NCBI RefSeq assembly: GCF_008364765.1
Contig: NZ_VTUY01000005.1
Coordinates: 48-64,047 of the forward strand
Direction of reading: 5' to 3'
Length of the DNA stretch: 64,000 nucleotides
Source of the DNA: Bacillus sp. CH30_1T
GTDB taxonomy: Bacteria; Bacillota; Bacilli; Bacillales; Bacillaceae_B
This document shows, in pieces, positions 48,777 through 57,371 of this stretch (position 1 is its first letter; every line of letters begins with the position of its first letter). The translations under genes and the position numbers were made by a program. The notes beneath the pieces were generated by a model, which saw only the letters and a program-made list of their open reading frames with translations, did not search any database and was not told where the DNA came from.

Positions 48777-49204
48777 GGCTGGTACAAAACTAAAAAACCA
48801 CGATATAAAAACGAACAATAGAAGTTTAAGTTCTTAATACCGCTAATGATTTCCGTGCAAGACTACGCTTTCCGCGGGTAGCCCGTGAGCCTCCTCGGCA
48901 AGCCTGCGGGTTGGAAAGCGGAAGGGCTTCGCTCAGAGGCGGTTGGCATAAGGCGGAGCGGGCTTGAAGGGGTTCTTTGCCTTCATGGACGATCTGCCTT
49001 ATGACATTTGCCTCTAAGCCCTATAGCTGGACAAGTCTCACATAAGCTACTCTTCCCGCAGGAGTCTTCGTCTTGCACTCCAATCAACCGCTAGAAACAG
49101 CTAAATTCAGATAATTCAAAAATATATAATAAACCCGAACAAATCTGCCCTCTAAGAAGCAGATTTGTTCGGGTTTACTTAGGCTAAAATACTTTGATCC
49201 AGCC
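48777..49204. repeat. Dispersed repeat, copy 2 (inverted relative to 25028-25343)
   Basis: The same element as at 25028-25343, in opposite orientation, with terminal GGCTGGTACAAAACT and GATCCAGCC ends and the shared G+C-rich core. It is longer because 125 bases (48911-49035) interrupt the core. These form an imperfect hairpin of about 36 bp: AGAGGCGGTTGGCATAAGGC pairs with GCCTTATGACATTTGCCTCT. No gene lies in it. Confidence 0.85.
48911..49035. repeat. Hairpin element nested inside repeat copy 2
   Basis: 125 bases absent from repeat copy 1, starting TTGGAAAGCGG and ending AGCTGGACAAG. The two halves pair almost completely around GGTTCTTTG. The wording resembles another dispersed repeat family of Bacillus, so this looks like one repeat inserted into another. 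Confidence 0.65.
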
Positions 49205-49242
49205 TATCATAATAAATTTTTGATATTTCCCTCCAAGCAAAA

Positions 49243-49270
49243 AGGATCTGGAAGCTTACTTCCAGATCCT
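49243..49270 (-). terminator. Terminator of the alkylation-repair gene
   Basis: AGGATCTGGAAG (49243-49254) pairs perfectly with CTTCCAGATCCT (49259-49270), followed by TTTTTG on the minus strand. Confidence 0.88.
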
Positions 49271-49335
49271 GTCCATATTGAGGCTTTGAATTCCTTTATT
49301 TTCACATCAAACCCTTATGAATTTTTCAGTGGTAA

Positions 49336-50004
49336 CTATTTATTAATTCGTTTGTTAACTTCAATCGTAATGAACTCCGGCAAATAATTGGGAGTACATC
49401 CTTTTGATACCATTTCATCTTTGTAAAGACCCGTTTTCTCACCAAGTTTCATACAACGTGCTCGATACTTTTCATCATAAACGCCTATCCAGCCTGCGGT
49501 GAAATTCATAGCCCATTGAACTTCCGGTTCTTCCTGCGTAATATTAGCTTCGATTGCAGATAGTAAGTCTGCGGTGTTATCAGGCGGTGTTTGTCCAGTC
49601 CATCTCAATCGCCCTTGATAATACCAGAAAGCTCGCCTTTGAAGAGCATAAGGACTATTCCCCCATGACTCCATCAATGCAATGTTCTTCTTGTCTTTGG
49701 TGAGCTGATTAGCCATTAACCAATCCATTAAGTTATTTCGCTCATCATATGTGTGAGTCTGCATATCCTTATCAAGCTTATTTAGTACATCTTGTGAAAG
49801 AAGTTTTTTGTCCATAATTAAGATTGCCAATAGTCTGGGCAAAAACTCTCCGGTTGACCAAAGTTCCATAGCTAGTTCGTGATCTTTTTTAATGTCCTTA
49901 GCAATTTTTCGTAAGTCGCCTAGCTTAGTTTTCCTATTGATCTGAGATAGAATGTTTTCTGCTTTTGATGAACGTTTTATTTCTGTGCTTTTATTTTTAT
50001 TCAT
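49336..50004 (-). CDS. DNA alkylation repair (AlkD-like HEAT) protein
   Basis: A 222-residue helical-repeat protein. LGDLRKIAKDIKKDHELAME, WGNSPYALQRRAFWYYQGRL and AMNFTAGWIGVYDEKYRARC follow the AlkD/AlkC pattern of HEAT repeats that hold alkylated DNA. The arginine-rich YALQRRAFWY segment is typical. It would excise N3/N7-alkylpurines. ATG at 50004 has AAGGAG ahead. Monocistronic. Confidence 0.8.
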   Translation of the reverse strand: MNKNKSTEIKRSSKAENILSQINRKTKLGDLRKIAKDIKKDHELAMELWSTGEFLPRLLAILIMDKKLLSQDVLNKLDKDMQTHTYDERNNLMDWLMANQLTKDKKNIALMESWGNSPYALQRRAFWYYQGRLRWTGQTPPDNTADLLSAIEANITQEEPEVQWAMNFTAGWIGVYDEKYRARCMKLGEKTGLYKDEMVSKGCTPNYLPEFITIEVNKRINK

Positions 50005-50167
50005 TTGACACAACTCCTTATTAAAGCACTGTTTCATAATTGGCGGGATATATCAATAACTAAATTTCGTTATAAGTCTTATTGCATACAATTGTACCAT
50101 AACAATGTAAATGGAGTGATTCATTTCGCCGTTATTTATGGTACAGTTCCCCACTACTAGTGCTAAA

Positions 50168-50448
50168 CTATATCTTCAACACTCTGGCCCGATACAAGAA
50201 GAAAGAGTGCAGCTTCCCACTAAGTTGAGCATAGATCTTTGTCTTCTCACTTTTCTCATGTCCCAAAAGGCTTCGAATCACTTCCAGAAGTGCACCGTTA
50301 TTAATTAGCTGAGTAGCATAGCTATGTCTTAATTGATGAGGATGCACTTCTTTATACCGGCTCGTTTAGAAACCCGTTTTTAATGTATCGAATCATATCA
50401 ATACTCATACGGTGTTTGGGTGTTCTCTCAGTTATGAATAGGCTTAAA
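50168..50448 (-). pseudogene. Broken tyrosine recombinase (phage-type integrase), 3' part
   Basis: Two overlapping frames on the minus strand encode the end of a tyrosine recombinase. The first has LFITERTPKHRMSIDMIRYI; after a frameshift near 50365 the second has VHPHQLRHSYATQLINNGA, LLGHEKSEKT and KIYAQLSG. The catalytic H-x-x-R, H and Tyr are recognisable. The 5' half, with the first catalytic Arg, is missing and stop codons precede the fragment. Confidence 0.85.
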
Positions 50449-50510
50449 CTCCCCTATTCTTAAATAAGAACGTGCTAAAATCCAAATTGATTTATTTTCT
50501 TTCACTCCAT

Positions 50511-50867
50511 TTACTTTATTATTGAATAAATACAAGTGTCAGTTAGCTTGCTGCCATCTGCGGATAAATCATCATTTCTTAAGGTTCCTTCTAATTCAAA
50601 ACCTAGTTTTACTGGAATCGAACGACTTTTAAAGTTTGTTGATTCACATCTTATTTCAATCCTTCTAAATTTGAGTTGCTGAAAGCCAAGGTTAGTTAAC
50701 TCACTTACTGCTTCTGTCATATATCCATTGCCACTAAATTGCGAGTTAATCCAGTATCCAATTTCACATTTGGAAATCTTCCAATTAATTCTGTGAAGGC
50801 TAGCAGTTCCAATAAAATCATTAGTATCTTTATGAAAGATAAGATAGCGAAAGCTTTCTCTTTTCAA
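50511..50867 (-). pseudogene. RimJ/RimL-type GNAT acetyltransferase, N-terminally truncated
   Basis: 118 residues contain the second half of a RimJ/L acetyltransferase: FIGTASLHRINWKISKCEIG, GYWINSQFSGNGYMTEAVSE (acetyl-CoA loop) and FQQLKFRRIEIRCESTNFKS. Family members are about 180 residues; some 55 N-terminal residues are missing, and no ribosome binding site precedes the ATG. A stop lies 13 codons further upstream in frame. Probably non-functional. Confidence 0.7.
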
Positions 50868-51150
50868 AAAATCTATATGGGCGTTTCTTAGGAGAATTTT
50901 TAAGATCTAATGAAACTCATATAATAAAAAAGCGTTCACCCCTTTTTTATAATTAACCTCAGTTTAGATTCATTTAAATTTCTGTTAATGTAATTCAACA
51001 AAAAAGGACATTAATCCTCCAAGGGATGATTCTACTTATATTTGTTATTGAATTGCCCTTTTCTGAAAATTAAAGATGAACCAATTAATTACCTTCTTTA
51101 TTCCAGAAAATGGCCCGATTTTTGAAAATCTGCCGAATCAATTTACTCCG

Positions 51151-51220
51151 TTAAACAGCCCAATAATTGAAGATGGGCAATAGCCGGAGATCAATTAGCT
51201 GATCTTCAGTTATTGCCCCC
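51151..51220 (-). repeat. Type A hairpin repeat (reference copy)
   Basis: On the minus strand: GGGGGCAATAACTGAAGATC, then AGCTAATTGATC, CGGCTATTGCCC, and a tail CTTCAATTATTGGGC. Outer stem GGGCAATA/TATTGCCC and inner GATCA/TGATC palindrome. It lies on the 3' side of the racemase gene. Similar copies occur at 23525, 54661, 56941, 57306 (partial), 58750, 60491, 61189 and 61471. Confidence 0.88.
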
Positions 51221-51262
51221 GTTTGTGTAATATCAATAAATGTGAAAGAGCTGCAGAAATCG

Positions 51263-51955
51263 CTACTTCTTTATGGACATATTCGCTGCTTCAAGAGCAT
51301 GAATATAAGTTGTGTCAAACAGAGGAACATCGGAGTCCTCCTGTTTTATCAATAATCCAATTTCTGTACAGCCTAATACAATACCTTTAGCTCCTGTTTC
51401 GATTAAACCTTGGATAACTTTTTTATAATAATCTCTAGATTCTTGTTGAACCTTACCTAAACATAACTCTTCATAAATAACCTTATTTACAATCTCTCTT
51501 TCATTGTCATTTGGTATCATAACCTTTATACCTTTAGACACTAAACGTAATTTGTAAAAATCTTGCTCCATTGTATACCTTGTGCCGAGTAACCCTACTG
51601 AACTAATTCCTTGCTCTTTAATTTGATGAGCTGTTGCATCTGCAATATGCAAAATTGGTATGTTTATTTTTTCCTGTATATCACCAATAACCTTGTGCAT
51701 GGTATTGGTGCATATGACGATAAAGTCTGCGCCAGCTTTTTCAAGAGAGTGTGCAACGTCACCCAATGTTTCACCAGCCATTTTCCAGTCACCCTCTGAC
51801 TGATAACGCTCAATTTCTTCAAAGTCAACGCTGTATAAAAGGCATTTTGCAGAATGTAACCCCCCTAATCTTCTTTTCACTTCTTCGTTAATAATCCGAT
51901 AATACTCAACAGAGGATTCCCAACTCATTCCACCAATAAGACCAATAACCTTCAT
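51263..51955 (-). CDS. Aspartate/glutamate racemase family protein
   Basis: A 230-residue cofactor-independent racemase: KVIGLIGGMSWESSVEYYR start, catalytic Cys82 in VICTNTMHK and Cys196 in VLGCTEIGLL. Both thiols are present, so racemisation of Asp or Glu is plausible. It resembles YgeA/RacX-type enzymes. It is followed by a type A repeat. Confidence 0.9.
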   Translation of the reverse strand: MKVIGLIGGMSWESSVEYYRIINEEVKRRLGGLHSAKCLLYSVDFEEIERYQSEGDWKMAGETLGDVAHSLEKAGADFIVICTNTMHKVIGDIQEKINIPILHIADATAHQIKEQGISSVGLLGTRYTMEQDFYKLRLVSKGIKVMIPNDNEREIVNKVIYEELCLGKVQQESRDYYKKVIQGLIETGAKGIVLGCTEIGLLIKQEDSDVPLFDTTYIHALEAANMSIKK

Positions 51956-52114
51956 GTTAAAACCCCCGCCTCAGCCTTTTTTGTTATTCTAATTCAAATT
52001 AACGTTCCTATGGAACAAAAATACAACTACTTAAAAAATTCAATAAACTGATTGATAATCCCTACGTAGTATTCAATAATATGGTTAAAATGCAAAAATG
52101 AGCGCTTCCCCTTG

Positions 52115-52224
52115 TTACTTAATAAAATACGGTCTCAAAACTAGAATCACTATGATAACAACCGAACCTGGTAATATTAAAAGACTATGTCCTCAAATTT
52201 TCTAAGTTCTTTATAATAATCCAT
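52115..52224 (-). pseudogene. Frameshifted small membrane protein gene
   Basis: With GAGGTG ahead, the frame starts MDYYKELRKFEDIVF and stops. One frame shift later it continues as LLILPGSVVIIVILVLRPYF. The 110-bp span is not a multiple of three, so a single indel has broken a gene for a small one-helix protein. The rest of the gap 51956-52402 shows nothing else. Confidence 0.5.
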
Positions 52225-52402
52225 TTTTGCACCTCATTTTTTAATCTAGTGTTTAAAAAGAGGATTTTTCTACTAAATACAGGTTCAACAAAGAAGTGCA
52301 TCTGATTCTCTCACCATAATTAAAAGTTATATAGTTCAACTAGGAATACGTCCAGTCATTCTAGAATATATGTAGGTAAAAAGTATAAATGGAGGGATTA
52401 AT

Positions 52403-52870
52403 TTGGCTTTTGTTGCGATTTATACGGTTGGTAGGTTAAAACATCCAAATGAACATCCTTCCTCTCGTGAGTTTTTTGAAGTGGGAGATGAAGTAATTCG
52501 ACAGGCTGCTAAAACTGGGCATCTAATAAAAGAATTTTCACCTAATAGAGTTCTTTTCCCTGAGAAAGCGATCAAAGGAGAGGGTTCCCCTATTCTCACA
52601 CTTACAGTATGGAAAAGCCTTCAATCTTTATATCGTTTTACCTATTCAGGTCAACATATGCAAGCTTTAAGGGACAGGAACAAGTGGTTTGGATCTCTTC
52701 AAGAGAGACAACCTAATTATGTGGTGTGGTGGACTGAGAAGGTAACGGATGTTTCATGGAAGGAGGCTTTCAAGAGATACGACTTTTATATTCAACATGG
52801 ACCAGATCCTTTTGCATTTGACTTAAAGCACGTATTTGATGAATTTGGGGAGAGGATCTTACTTAAATAG
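52403..52870 (+). CDS. DUF3291-domain protein
   Basis: A 155-residue soluble protein with TTG start (GGAGGG upstream). VAIYTVGRLKHPNEHPSS, LTVWKSLQSLYRFTYSG and PNYVVWWTEKVTDVSWKEAF are the DUF3291 signature, a dimeric alpha/beta-barrel-like fold of unknown role. It is the only plus-strand gene in this right-hand region. Confidence 0.85.
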   Translation: MAFVAIYTVGRLKHPNEHPSSREFFEVGDEVIRQAAKTGHLIKEFSPNRVLFPEKAIKGEGSPILTLTVWKSLQSLYRFTYSGQHMQALRDRNKWFGSLQERQPNYVVWWTEKVTDVSWKEAFKRYDFYIQHGPDPFAFDLKHVFDEFGERILLK

Positions 52871-53046
52871 CTCGGGTCATTTCTCCTGCTCTGTATAAGA
52901 AGCAGAGTATCTCCTTATTGAACAAACCTGCCATTTCGTTTAAGTGGATTTCTTCACAATCTCACATGAATATCCAGTTTTGTTTAAGAGTCTTAATCTA
53001 TTAAACTGGCCCGATTGTGGAATAAGACATAAAGATGATTCTTCAA

Positions 53047-53115
53047 CTAACCTGCCCCGTTAATCCAATAACTTCAACAAAAAAAGCGTTTATCCTTCTT
53101 AGATCAACGCCCCCT
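53047..53115 (-). repeat. Type B terminator-like repeat
   Basis: Member of the family described at 59083-59150, on the 3' side of the gene at 53180-53659. Confidence 0.88.
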
Positions 53116-53179
53116 TTAACTGAACAATGTTAATAAAGAGAGCAACCACTCCAAGAATAGCTAAATGTTAAATAAGTTT

Positions 53180-53659
53180 TTACTTAAACGATTCCGCCAT
53201 TTTGATTAACTGCTCTTTACTAATCTCTATAGGAGTAAGTTTATAGCTAAAGGCTATTTCATAAAAAAGGTCTCCGTGTTGCCATAAAATGATTCTTTTA
53301 CCTGAGTGTTCTGGAATATACTTACCATTTACATCTCTTCCTATTTTAATATTCTCTTTCTTTATTTCTTTTGGGTACTCAATCTCATCTTTCAATATGT
53401 TAACTGTTAAGAACTCTTTATCCACATTGAATAGGGTAAATTCAACTTTCTGATTATTAGAACCAAAATCATAAAGTTGCATATCCTCGAAAGGTACTTT
53501 AGTTGGAATATTTGTGTTAAATGGTGCTGTTTCCAGTTTCTTAGCTACTTCTGAATAGTTATAATCATACATCTTTCCTCTTGAAACTGACCAGCCAACT
53601 AAAATTACTATTATTGCCCCTAATAAAAGTGCAAAGATAATTATTTTCTTTTTTTTCAC
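53180..53659 (-). CDS. Hypothetical membrane-anchored protein
   Basis: A 159-residue protein: GTG start behind GGAGAGG, one N-terminal helix (about 5-24), then an extracytoplasmic domain with VPFEDMQLYDFGSNNQKVEF and KRIILWQHGDLFYEIAFSYK. It faintly resembles DUF4367-type domains of anti-sigma or sporulation proteins, but I cannot confirm that. Single gene followed by a type B repeat. Confidence 0.7.
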   Translation of the reverse strand: MKKKKIIIFALLLGAIIVILVGWSVSRGKMYDYNYSEVAKKLETAPFNTNIPTKVPFEDMQLYDFGSNNQKVEFTLFNVDKEFLTVNILKDEIEYPKEIKKENIKIGRDVNGKYIPEHSGKRIILWQHGDLFYEIAFSYKLTPIEISKEQLIKMAESFK

Positions 53660-53900
53660 TTTACCTCTCCTTTCCATTATTTAAAAACCGCTTATGATTT
53701 TGTAATAGGAATATATTAAATCTTGTGAGGTCTTTTTAACTAATGTTCCCTATAAAGGTTTGACGATGGGTATAAGGATAAGGTTTTGGTATTATAGATT
53801 TATTCCGTTAAACTGCATTGTTTATGTAATAAGATTATTTAATTAATCTGTCTCTTTAGCGGAAGAACCGATTTTTCACTCATAGTTATTGACCTTAGTA

Positions 53901-54035
53901 CTATTTCTTGTAAATTATCTTATATGCAATAAATAATACTACTATTACTAGAAAAGTAATGAATAATTCTTCCCCACTTGCACATGCAGTTCTTCCACAA
54001 AGGTGTATTTCATTAGGTTTAGTTAGAAATAGCAT
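53901..54035 (-). CDS. Small one-helix membrane protein
   Basis: A 44-residue frame: MLFLTKPNEIHLCGRTACAS, then one hydrophobic helix (LFITFLVIVVLFIAYKIIY). GGGGTG precedes the ATG at 54035. No family recognised; one of several micro-proteins of this kind in the region. Confidence 0.5.
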   Translation of the reverse strand: MLFLTKPNEIHLCGRTACASGEELFITFLVIVVLFIAYKIIYKK

Positions 54036-54127
54036 AGAGACACCCCATTTAATACAAAGTTTGTTTCTATTCTCTATTCTTAAAAGGTGTAAAATATGCA
54101 ACTCTAACTTACGAATGCTCCCCTTCT

Positions 54128-54628
54128 TTAATTGGGTAATTTAAGCTCTACATTTTCCCTCTTTTTGTAATTTTTATATAATGTGAAAGTGTGGAAAGGT
54201 ATGTATCCTAAAATCCCACCAAATGTATTTAAGATTAAATCATCAACATCGAAACTTCCAAACTTAAAAACCAATTGAATAAGTTCAAATGTCAAACTTA
54301 AATATAATGATGTTAACATAACCTTCTTAAACAACCGAAAACGTTTTGATAATAAAGGTAAAATAACACCAAACGGGACAAAACCAATAATATTTCCAGC
54401 TAGGTTGTCAACTCTAATATTGAAATTTATATCGGCTATGAACAAATAAAAAATTATCGTTTTAAATGGTATAAAGTTATGATTGTTCCAATAGTAATCG
54501 TCATAACTAAAAGTAAAATGACTAATAATGTCAGGGATTGTTAGAAATTTAAATAGGATAAGCTTTGAAAGAACCAATAAATAAAGACACAATATTACTA
54601 CTAAAATTACTTTCATAAAAAACCGCAC
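54128..54628 (-). CDS. VanZ-family membrane protein
   Basis: A 166-residue protein with four to five helices; NFIPFKTIIFY, RVDNLAGNIIGFVPFGVILP, and FELIQLVFKFGSFDVDDLIL followed by NTFGGILGY are the VanZ-like signature. VanZ-like proteins are linked to low-level teicoplanin resistance, but most have no proven role. GTG start with AGGAG ten bases upstream. Confidence 0.88.
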   Translation of the reverse strand: MRFFMKVILVVILCLYLLVLSKLILFKFLTIPDIISHFTFSYDDYYWNNHNFIPFKTIIFYLFIADINFNIRVDNLAGNIIGFVPFGVILPLLSKRFRLFKKVMLTSLYLSLTFELIQLVFKFGSFDVDDLILNTFGGILGYIPFHTFTLYKNYKKRENVELKLPN

Positions 54629-54660
54629 AATTAGATTACTCCTATCTTATATTTACACAT

Positions 54661-54727
54661 TAAACTGCCCAATAATTGAAGAATGGCATTATGCGGATCA
54701 AGTAGCTGATCTTCTGTTAATGCCCCC
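54661..54727 (-). repeat. Type A hairpin repeat
   Basis: Divergent member (GGCATTATGCGGATCAAGTA) on the 3' side of the gene at 54792. Confidence 0.85.
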
Positions 54728-54791
54728 GTTTGTTATACATAAAGACCTACACAATAATTGCATATTATATAATTGAAGTGACAATAAGTAA

Positions 54792-55076
54792 TTATTTCTT
54801 ACCTTTTCGTTCTAAAATTATAGGTGCTATATTTAGTAAGATAGAAACAATTGTCAAAAACCATAATGCCCTTTCCATACCAGGTACTACATCCGATAAA
54901 GCTGCCCAATCTTCCACTTTTACCCAACGAGATACAAGACTGTATTCTGCACAAAGTGTTAATGCTGTAAATGATAATCCCATCGCCATAGCAAGCTTAT
55001 AATCCTTTCCTGCTTTATACATATAAAGATTTATAAAAGTTGCTACTATAGCAATAACCCCTAGAATTACCCACAT
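54792..55076 (-). CDS. Hypothetical membrane protein
   Basis: A 94-residue protein with three helices (MWVILGVIAIVATFINLYMY, AMAMGLSFTALTLCAEYSLV, ALWFLTIVSILLNIAPIIL). GGAGGTATAG precedes the ATG. Conserved-looking but of unknown function; followed by a type A repeat. Confidence 0.7.
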   Translation of the reverse strand: MWVILGVIAIVATFINLYMYKAGKDYKLAMAMGLSFTALTLCAEYSLVSRWVKVEDWAALSDVVPGMERALWFLTIVSILLNIAPIILERKGKK

Positions 55077-55228
55077 AACTATACCTCCATATATTTTTAT
55101 TTATGTCCTTTAATAATACTAATGTGCTTCATCTCAATTTTTTTGCATTACTTTTTTATTAGACATTAATACGTGTAATCTTATTTCACAGTAAATGCTC
55201 ATTCCTTTTGTGATTTCTTATTGAACAA

Positions 55229-55292
55229 ATCTGCTCGTTAATCCAATAATTTCAACAAAAAAAGCGTTAATCCTTCTTAGAACAACGCCCCC
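55229..55292 (-). repeat. Type B terminator-like repeat
   Basis: Member of the family described at 59083-59150, on the 3' side of the signal peptidase gene. Confidence 0.88.
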
Positions 55293-55307
55293 TATAACGG
55301 AATAACA

Positions 55308-55850
55308 CTAATTTTCAATTATCCTAATATCATTAATTGGATAAAAAACAATACTTGTAGTTCCTACAACCTCATCTATGGGGATTGCTCCTATTTGTCT
55401 GCTATCTGTACTATTTCTTCTGTTATCCCCCATAACGAATAAATGACCTTCTGGTACAGTAGCTTGTCCGACAACAGTATCCTCTAATTTAAAGGGTTTC
55501 GTTAGGTCACCATTAATATTTTTCTTTTGCTTATCTAAGAATGGTTCTTTATACGCTTTTCCGTTTACATATAAAGTGTCATTTTTATACTCGATTTTAT
55601 CCCCAGGTAAACCAATAACACGCTTAATATAGTCTTGTTTCTCATTTGCGTGAAAGACAACAATATCAAATCTTTCGGGTTCTCCTAATTTTGATACAAT
55701 CATTCTTTCGTGGTCTTGTAGGGTAGTATTCATCGAAGCACCATCAACTACAATAGGTGTAAATAAGAATGCTCGAACGGTAAACACAATAACTAAAGCT
55801 ATAACCAGAGCTTTAATCCATTCTAGCGTCTCATTTTTCTTTTCAACCAT
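55308..55850 (-). CDS. lepB: Type I signal peptidase
   Basis: A 180-residue S26 peptidase: N-terminal anchor at about 11-28, catalytic Ser39 in DGASMNTTL, catalytic Lys76 in DYIKRVIGLPGD, and box E GDNRRNSTDSRQIG. It removes signal peptides from exported proteins at the outer membrane face. Size is that of Bacillus SipS/T/V types. It is probably an accessory copy; it stands alone and is followed by a type B repeat. Confidence 0.93.
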   Translation of the reverse strand: MVEKKNETLEWIKALVIALVIVFTVRAFLFTPIVVDGASMNTTLQDHERMIVSKLGEPERFDIVVFHANEKQDYIKRVIGLPGDKIEYKNDTLYVNGKAYKEPFLDKQKKNINGDLTKPFKLEDTVVGQATVPEGHLFVMGDNRRNSTDSRQIGAIPIDEVVGTTSIVFYPINDIRIIEN

Positions 55851-55929
55851 ATTTTTTTCATCCTCTCACTATAAAAAGTCAAGTTCATCTTCTTTCGCTT
55901 TTCCGTTAAACGCCCCGGGAAGAAGAGTT

Positions 55930-56364
55930 TTAAATTTCCTGTTTTAGTAATTCTATTAATCCATTGGGGTAAAACACCTTTTCACCTAAAAAAATCTCTT
56001 CTTTGGAAACCCACTTTGCACGAGTAATCTTATTACCTTCAGTTACTGTAAAATGTTCCTTCTGATATAAATACCTATCTTTAAAATCCACAAAATATAT
56101 CTGTGTTATTTCGTGCCCTATATTTTCGTCTATTTTAAAAATATTTTCTATACAGGAAATATATCTTCTGACAATAATTTCAACGCCTAACTCCTCACTA
56201 AACTCTCTCACCAAAGTCTGATTTGACCTCTCACCGAGTTTGATCGTACCGCCTATAGGGGGGTAATAAAAGCCTATTCCTTTGGAGTGCTTTCCTTTCT
56301 GCTCTTCTAAAAGAAGATCGTTATCCTTAACAAGCATTCCTAATGTATTTGCTCGTGGATACAT
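55930..56364 (-). CDS. NUDIX hydrolase
   Basis: A 144-residue enzyme with a complete Nudix box: GGTIKLGERSNQTLVREFSE followed by ELG (pattern G-x5-E-x7-RE-x2-EE-x-G). It hydrolyses a nucleoside diphosphate derivative; the substrate is unknown. ATG at 56364 with GGAGG ahead. Confidence 0.9.
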   Translation of the reverse strand: MYPRANTLGMLVKDNDLLLEEQKGKHSKGIGFYYPPIGGTIKLGERSNQTLVREFSEELGVEIIVRRYISCIENIFKIDENIGHEITQIYFVDFKDRYLYQKEHFTVTEGNKITRAKWVSKEEIFLGEKVFYPNGLIELLKQEI

Positions 56365-56537
56365 CAACTATCCTCCAAGGTTAATAAAGTAATAAGATCG
56401 TTCTTCCACAATACTACCCTCTTACTAATACCAATTATTTCAAAATACATCAGTTTACTCAAGAAAAACTTCAAACAAAAAGGAAGCTCATCCTGTTCTG
56501 GATAAGCCCCCGGTAATTGAACACAGGTATTATTTTA

Positions 56538-56864
56538 TCAATCAACCAATACAACAGAAAGAGTATTAATTTGAGCAGGATTCGATTCTCTAATGATGCC
56601 CTCAAATCCTACTTTTATCTTGTCTCCAACCTGGAATGTTTTATCATTATTCACGGAAAGGTCAACAAACACATCACTTTCAGGATTACCCTCAAACACT
56701 TTAGTAGAAACAAGTGCACTGTTATCATTAATTTCTTTGATTGTTCCTGTAAAACTGGAATTTTCCGTTTTGATTTCATTTTCTTCACTGCTTTCTATTG
56801 AAGTAGAACACCCAATAATGGGTAATAAAACAATTATTGCTAATGCTTTAAATATTCTTGTCAT
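56538..56864 (-). CDS. DUF3221-like lipoprotein
   Basis: A 108-residue lipoprotein (lipobox LPIIGC, Cys19) with an OB-like beta domain: FTGTIKEINDNSALVS, DVFVDLSVNND, FQVGDKIKVGFEGIIRESNP. This matches the DUF3221 pattern seen in Bacillus surface lipoproteins. Role unknown. Confidence 0.78.
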   Translation of the reverse strand: MTRIFKALAIIVLLPIIGCSTSIESSEENEIKTENSSFTGTIKEINDNSALVSTKVFEGNPESDVFVDLSVNNDKTFQVGDKIKVGFEGIIRESNPAQINTLSVVLVD

Positions 56865-56940
56865 CTCACATTATTCCTCCGTTCATATACCTTTAAATGA
56901 GTGCTTTAGCAGAAGAAAGGATAATCTGGACTCTTCCATT

Positions 56941-56997
56941 ATCCTGCCCTTTAATGGAATTGAAGACCAGCTGCCTGATCTTCAGCTCTTGCCCCCG
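56941..56997 (-). repeat. Type A hairpin repeat, variant
   Basis: ATTGAAGACCAGCTGCCTGA / TCTTCAGCTCTTGCCCCC variant on the 3' side of the gene at 57023. Confidence 0.7.
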
Positions 56998-57022
56998 GTT
57001 TAGGTACATTTGAAACCAACAG

Positions 57023-57253
57023 TTATCCAAAGTGATTATGAAAACACCAAACAATAAGAAACAAACTCACTATTCCCCAAGCTGTGGCATTCACTATCCA
57101 CCAAATTATGGATTTAGCTTTTGTTGAACTTTCCTCGTCTTCCACATTTGCTGTTATAAAAGCGAGTTTACTTTCCATACCTTTTTTCATAGAAGTAAGA
57201 ACAGCAAATCCGATTATTATGAAAACAATAGTTATCCAGAGTAATAAGTCCAA
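57023..57253 (-). CDS. Small hypothetical membrane protein
   Basis: A 76-residue protein with two helices (LLLWITIVFIIIGFAVLTS and IWWIVNATAWGIVSLFLIVW). TTG start with GGAGG nine bases upstream. No family recognised; flanked by type A repeats. Confidence 0.65.
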   Translation of the reverse strand: MDLLLWITIVFIIIGFAVLTSMKKGMESKLAFITANVEDEESSTKAKSIIWWIVNATAWGIVSLFLIVWCFHNHFG

Positions 57254-57305
57254 ATTTTATACCTCCCTTTTTTTGTGTGAAATACTTTCCTTTCAATCTT
57301 CATTG

Positions 57306-57339
57306 TTCAATTAGCTGATCTTCCATTATTACCCCTTTA
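57306..57339 (-). repeat. Partial type A repeat
   Basis: CAATTAGCTGATCTTCCATT and ATTACCCC half of a type A element, on the 3' side of the MFS gene. Confidence 0.6.
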
Positions 57340-57371
57340 ATTGAAGATTTAATTTTCTAAGTATGAATGTA

